Shown here one piece after another: positions 62,011 through 64,000 of a DNA stretch of 64,000 nt (its first letter is position 1; each line of letters opens with the position of its first letter). Source of the DNA: Bog-532 sp963720945 (GTDB lineage Bacteria; Actinomycetota; Actinomycetes; Streptosporangiales; Streptosporangiaceae). The position numbers and the translations under genes were made by a program. The stretch spans positions 1 to 64,000 of the forward strand of contig CAVRHH010000006.1 in the NCBI GenBank assembly GCA_963720945.1, given 5' to 3'. The notes beneath the pieces were generated by a model. The model was not told where the DNA came from and made no database searches. It was given only the letters and a program-made list of their open reading frames with translations.

Positions 62011-62230
62011 CGCGGTTTGTGGCCTGTGTCACAGGGCGATGGTATGATGCGGTCAGTGGCAGTGCACCGCCTGCCCGCTTCCGAGCTTCCGATGGCCCGC
62101 GCCACGGCGGCGACGAGGACAAGGGTCCCCGACTCGCGGTCTCTTTCGTCAGGTCATGCACCGGGCGCTTTCTGTCAGGTCATCCATCTTGGCGAGCCGA
62201 CGCGGGCAGTCTCGCCGGGAAGAAATGATC

Positions 62231-63484
62231 ATGACACGGAATAAGGCCCCGAAGATCGCTGCCCGCCAGCGCATGGCCCAGACCGGCGAACCCTACAGCG
62301 TCGCCCGCCGGGCCACCGCGGCCGGTAACGCAGGCCCCGCCAGCCCCGGCGCGCCCGGCGACCCGGTCGGCCCCCCGGAACCGATGGCCCGCCCTGACTC
62401 GATGGGCCATCGGGACCCGATGGGCCCCCCGGAACCAATGGGCCATCCCGACCCGATGGGCCCCCCGGAACCAATGGGCCATCCCGACCCGATGGGCCCC
62501 CCGGAACCAATGGGCCATCCCGACCCGATGGGCCCCCCGGAGCCAATGGGCCCCCCGGAGGCAGTGGGGCGCCCGGAACCGATGGGCCGCCCGGAGGCCA
62601 TGGGGCCCGCAGCCCCGATGGGGGCGCGGGGGCACATGCCGCCCGAGGTGCAGTTCGCGCGTGAGGCCGCGGCGGCGGGCCTGAGCGCCGCCGAGATCGA
62701 GGCCCGCACGGCCGCCTTCCATCTGCAGGAGGCCGCAGACCGGGCGGAGCGCGCCGCGGAGGAGGCACGGCAGCGCGCGGACCGGCTGGCGGACCTCGCC
62801 GACCAGGCCGAGGAGCGGGCCATGCGCGCGCAGGAGGCCGCGGAGCAGGCGACGGAATGGGCCGACCCGGCCGAGCAGGAGCGCATGGCGGCCCGCGCCG
62901 AGACGCTTCAGGAAGCGGCCGAGCGGGCCCACGAGCAGGCCGACCAGGCCGAGGACGCGGCCGTGCAGGCCGAGGAACGCGCCGAGATGGCCCGGGACGC
63001 CGTCAGCGAAGCGCTCGAGGACGTCGACGGCGTGGGCGCCGGGCCGTGGCCCGAGGCCGGCGCCGCCTGGGATGAGGCCGGCCGCGCATGGGACCAGGCC
63101 GGCCACGCCCAGGAGCCGACCCGTACCCCATGGGAGGAGGCTGCGGCCGCGCAGGATGAGATCCGGGCCGCGCGCGATGAGATCCGGGCCGCGCAGGATG
63201 AGGCGCGGGCGGCACGAGACGAGGCGCGGGCCGCGGAAGACGAGGACGCTGGGTCCCCGGGCGGCGGACGCCCGTGGTTCCCAGATGCCGGGGCGCGGGC
63301 TGAAGCCGCCCGCTCGCGCAACCCCGCCGACGTACTGTACGACCGGGCCGGCCAGCTGGAGGAACGGATCGCCCGGCTCCAGGACCGGATCGGCCGGCGT
63401 CTGGCCCAGCTGTTCCCTGAGCCGCCCGCTCCCCCGGAACCGCCCGCTCCCCCGATGCCGCCCCGCCCGCCGCAGGCACCGTAA
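62231..63484 (+). CDS. Repeat-rich alanine/glutamate coiled-coil protein
   Basis: From ATG 62231 (GGGAAG upstream; ATG 62225 also possible) the product is about 417 residues. A basic N-terminal motif (KIAARQRMAQTGEPYSVARR) comes first, of the R-x-x-M-x-x-TG-x-x-Y type seen at the start of several actinomycete proteins. Then come Met/Gly/Pro repeats of 12 residues (MGPPEPMGHPDP), a long Ala/Glu/Arg coiled coil (about residues 135-370) and a Pro-rich end. No signal or span. A cytosolic filament-like or nucleoid/cytoskeleton scaffold is possible but not shown. Confidence 0.6.
   Translation: MTRNKAPKIAARQRMAQTGEPYSVARRATAAGNAGPASPGAPGDPVGPPEPMARPDSMGHRDPMGPPEPMGHPDPMGPPEPMGHPDPMGPPEPMGHPDPMGPPEPMGPPEAVGRPEPMGRPEAMGPAAPMGARGHMPPEVQFAREAAAAGLSAAEIEARTAAFHLQEAADRAERAAEEARQRADRLADLADQAEERAMRAQEAAEQATEWADPAEQERMAARAETLQEAAERAHEQADQAEDAAVQAEERAEMARDAVSEALEDVDGVGAGPWPEAGAAWDEAGRAWDQAGHAQEPTRTPWEEAAAAQDEIRAARDEIRAAQDEARAARDEARAAEDEDAGSPGGGRPWFPDAGARAEAARSRNPADVLYDRAGQLEERIARLQDRIGRRLAQLFPEPPAPPEPPAPPMPPRPPQAP
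62416..62550 (+). repeat. 36-bp tandem repeat inside the coiled-coil gene
   Basis: CCCGATGGGCCCCCCGGA recurs at 62416, 62452, 62488 and 62524. The unit keeps frame and encodes MGPPEPMGHPDP. Near identity of the copies suggests recent expansion. Confidence 0.85.
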
Positions 63485-63554
63485 CCGCCGCGTCCCGCGG
63501 TACCCTGATCGCCGCCTCATCGCCCGCACGGGGCCTCCGGCCCGATCTGGTGGT

Positions 63555-63743
63555 CCCGGCCGCAAACTGGAGGAGCAGGCCGGGGCCACCATCCCGGTCG
63601 GCGGCGCGGGCCTGATCGTCGCCTACCCGCACTCGGCGGCCGCCAAAGTCGAACCCGCCGTGACCCGCGCCATCCAGAAAGTCGTCGGCGAGGCCGAAGG
63701 CCACCACGTTCAAGCCCTCAAGGGCGCAATCGCCGACGCCTAG
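63555..63743 (+). pseudogene. C-terminal remnant of an unknown protein
   Basis: The frame reads LEEQAGATIPVGGAGLIVAY, AAAKVEPAVTRAIQKVVGEA and HHVQALKGAIADA, protein-like and ending in a proper stop. The sequence before it has no matching start. It recalls the end of a DUF1269-like membrane protein, with low confidence. Confidence 0.35.
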
Positions 63744-64000
63744 CAGAAGGTGGCCGAAAGCGGCACCTGAGGCTGGATGGTGGGCTGACAGGCGCTCACT
63801 TTCCCCTGGGACTTGATCGCGTCGGCATGGACGGTGAGCACGTCCAGCAGGCCGATCGCCAGGGCCACGGTCATCCCGCCCAGCAGGTACAAAACATCGC
63901 CCGCGGCCGCCGGTTCTCGATCAGCAGCAGGTCCAGGCCCAGCAGCTTCGGGTTCAGCGCCGCAGTGAACGCCAGCGCCAAGAACGCGGCGTTCACCGCG
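63740..64000 (-). pseudogene. Membrane protein (GAP/Sap-like) remnant, runs off the window
   Basis: The minus strand from the right edge reads AVNAAFLALAFTAALNPKLL then GLDLLLIENRRP, like the N-terminus of GAP-family (sulfolipid-addressing-like) membrane proteins. Near 63900 the frame shifts to LYLLGGMTVALAIGLLDVLT and stops at 63740-63742. Partial and frameshifted; only two spans are visible. Confidence 0.4.

Noticed and set aside
61781..62161. 126-codon minus frame with 11-residue repeats as a real gene
   Set aside because: No start signal or family. The repeat can be read in several frames on both strands. Kept only as a tandem repeat with a note.

Overview
This is a GC-rich window, close to 70% G+C by eye, with GTG and TTG starts, many 1-4 bp gene overlaps, mycothiol-type and PadR, ArsR, GntR, PucR and LuxR regulators, DUF2510 and mycosin-like proteins. 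This points to a filamentous or soil actinomycete. I cannot place the genus. No rRNA or tRNA gene and no CRISPR array was recognised.

Positions 1 to about 24.6 kb are accessory DNA, a mosaic of small modules and broken genes. They include DUF222/HNH remnants at both ends, an MntA/HepT pair, a Phd/RelE-like pair, two copies of a DUF4160/DUF2442 pair (the second broken), a subtilase missing its catalytic serine, and a row of truncated genes at 10.5-13.6 kb. A structured leader (inverted-repeat stem, then a GATAA-ACACA-TTGTC dyad, then a GGCTCC/GGAGCC hairpin holding the ribosome binding site) recurs four times, plus a bare dyad. Three of the copies stand before intact, truncated or vestigial forms of one two-gene cassette. 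Between 13.9 and 20.8 kb lies a more intact block: a class V aminotransferase, a PIG-L deacetylase with an internal cyclic-nucleotide-binding domain, a 1-Cys peroxiredoxin, and a PadR regulator with its palindromic operators. At 21.1-22.2 kb a Ser/Cys-rich peptide gene with a very strong ribosome binding site precedes a hairpin and a phosphotransferase gene, a RiPP-like layout.

Positions 24.7-62 kb are catabolic and core genes. A large LAL/LuxR regulator and an FAH-family hydrolase precede a full protocatechuate set (pcaB, C, I, J, H, G, D plus an esterase), all on the minus strand. A 4-aminobutyrate-type aminotransferase diverges from pcaB, and a FadR-like palindrome covers its start codon. 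At 40.9-45.5 kb an aminotransferase/methylmalonate-semialdehyde dehydrogenase pair diverges from a PucR activator, probably for beta-alanine or a related omega-amino acid. At 47-54 kb a GntR regulator, DHDPS-family lyase, IlvD/Edd dehydratase, aldehyde dehydrogenase, TIM-barrel-like protein and PPOX protein form a sugar-acid oxidation cluster that could end at 2-oxoglutarate. An ArsR/SRPBCC island follows, then pgi-gnd-zwf (upper pentose phosphate pathway) and a DAO-type oxidoreductase.

The right end (62-64 kb) holds a repeat-rich coiled-coil protein and two broken membrane-protein remnants. Several otherwise intact genes (zwf, the aldehyde dehydrogenase, the phosphotransferase, the MBL hydrolase, the LuxR regulator) carry single-base frameshifts. 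For a core gene like zwf a sequencing or assembly error is as likely as true decay. Functions are assigned from motifs and remembered family features only; no database search was possible.
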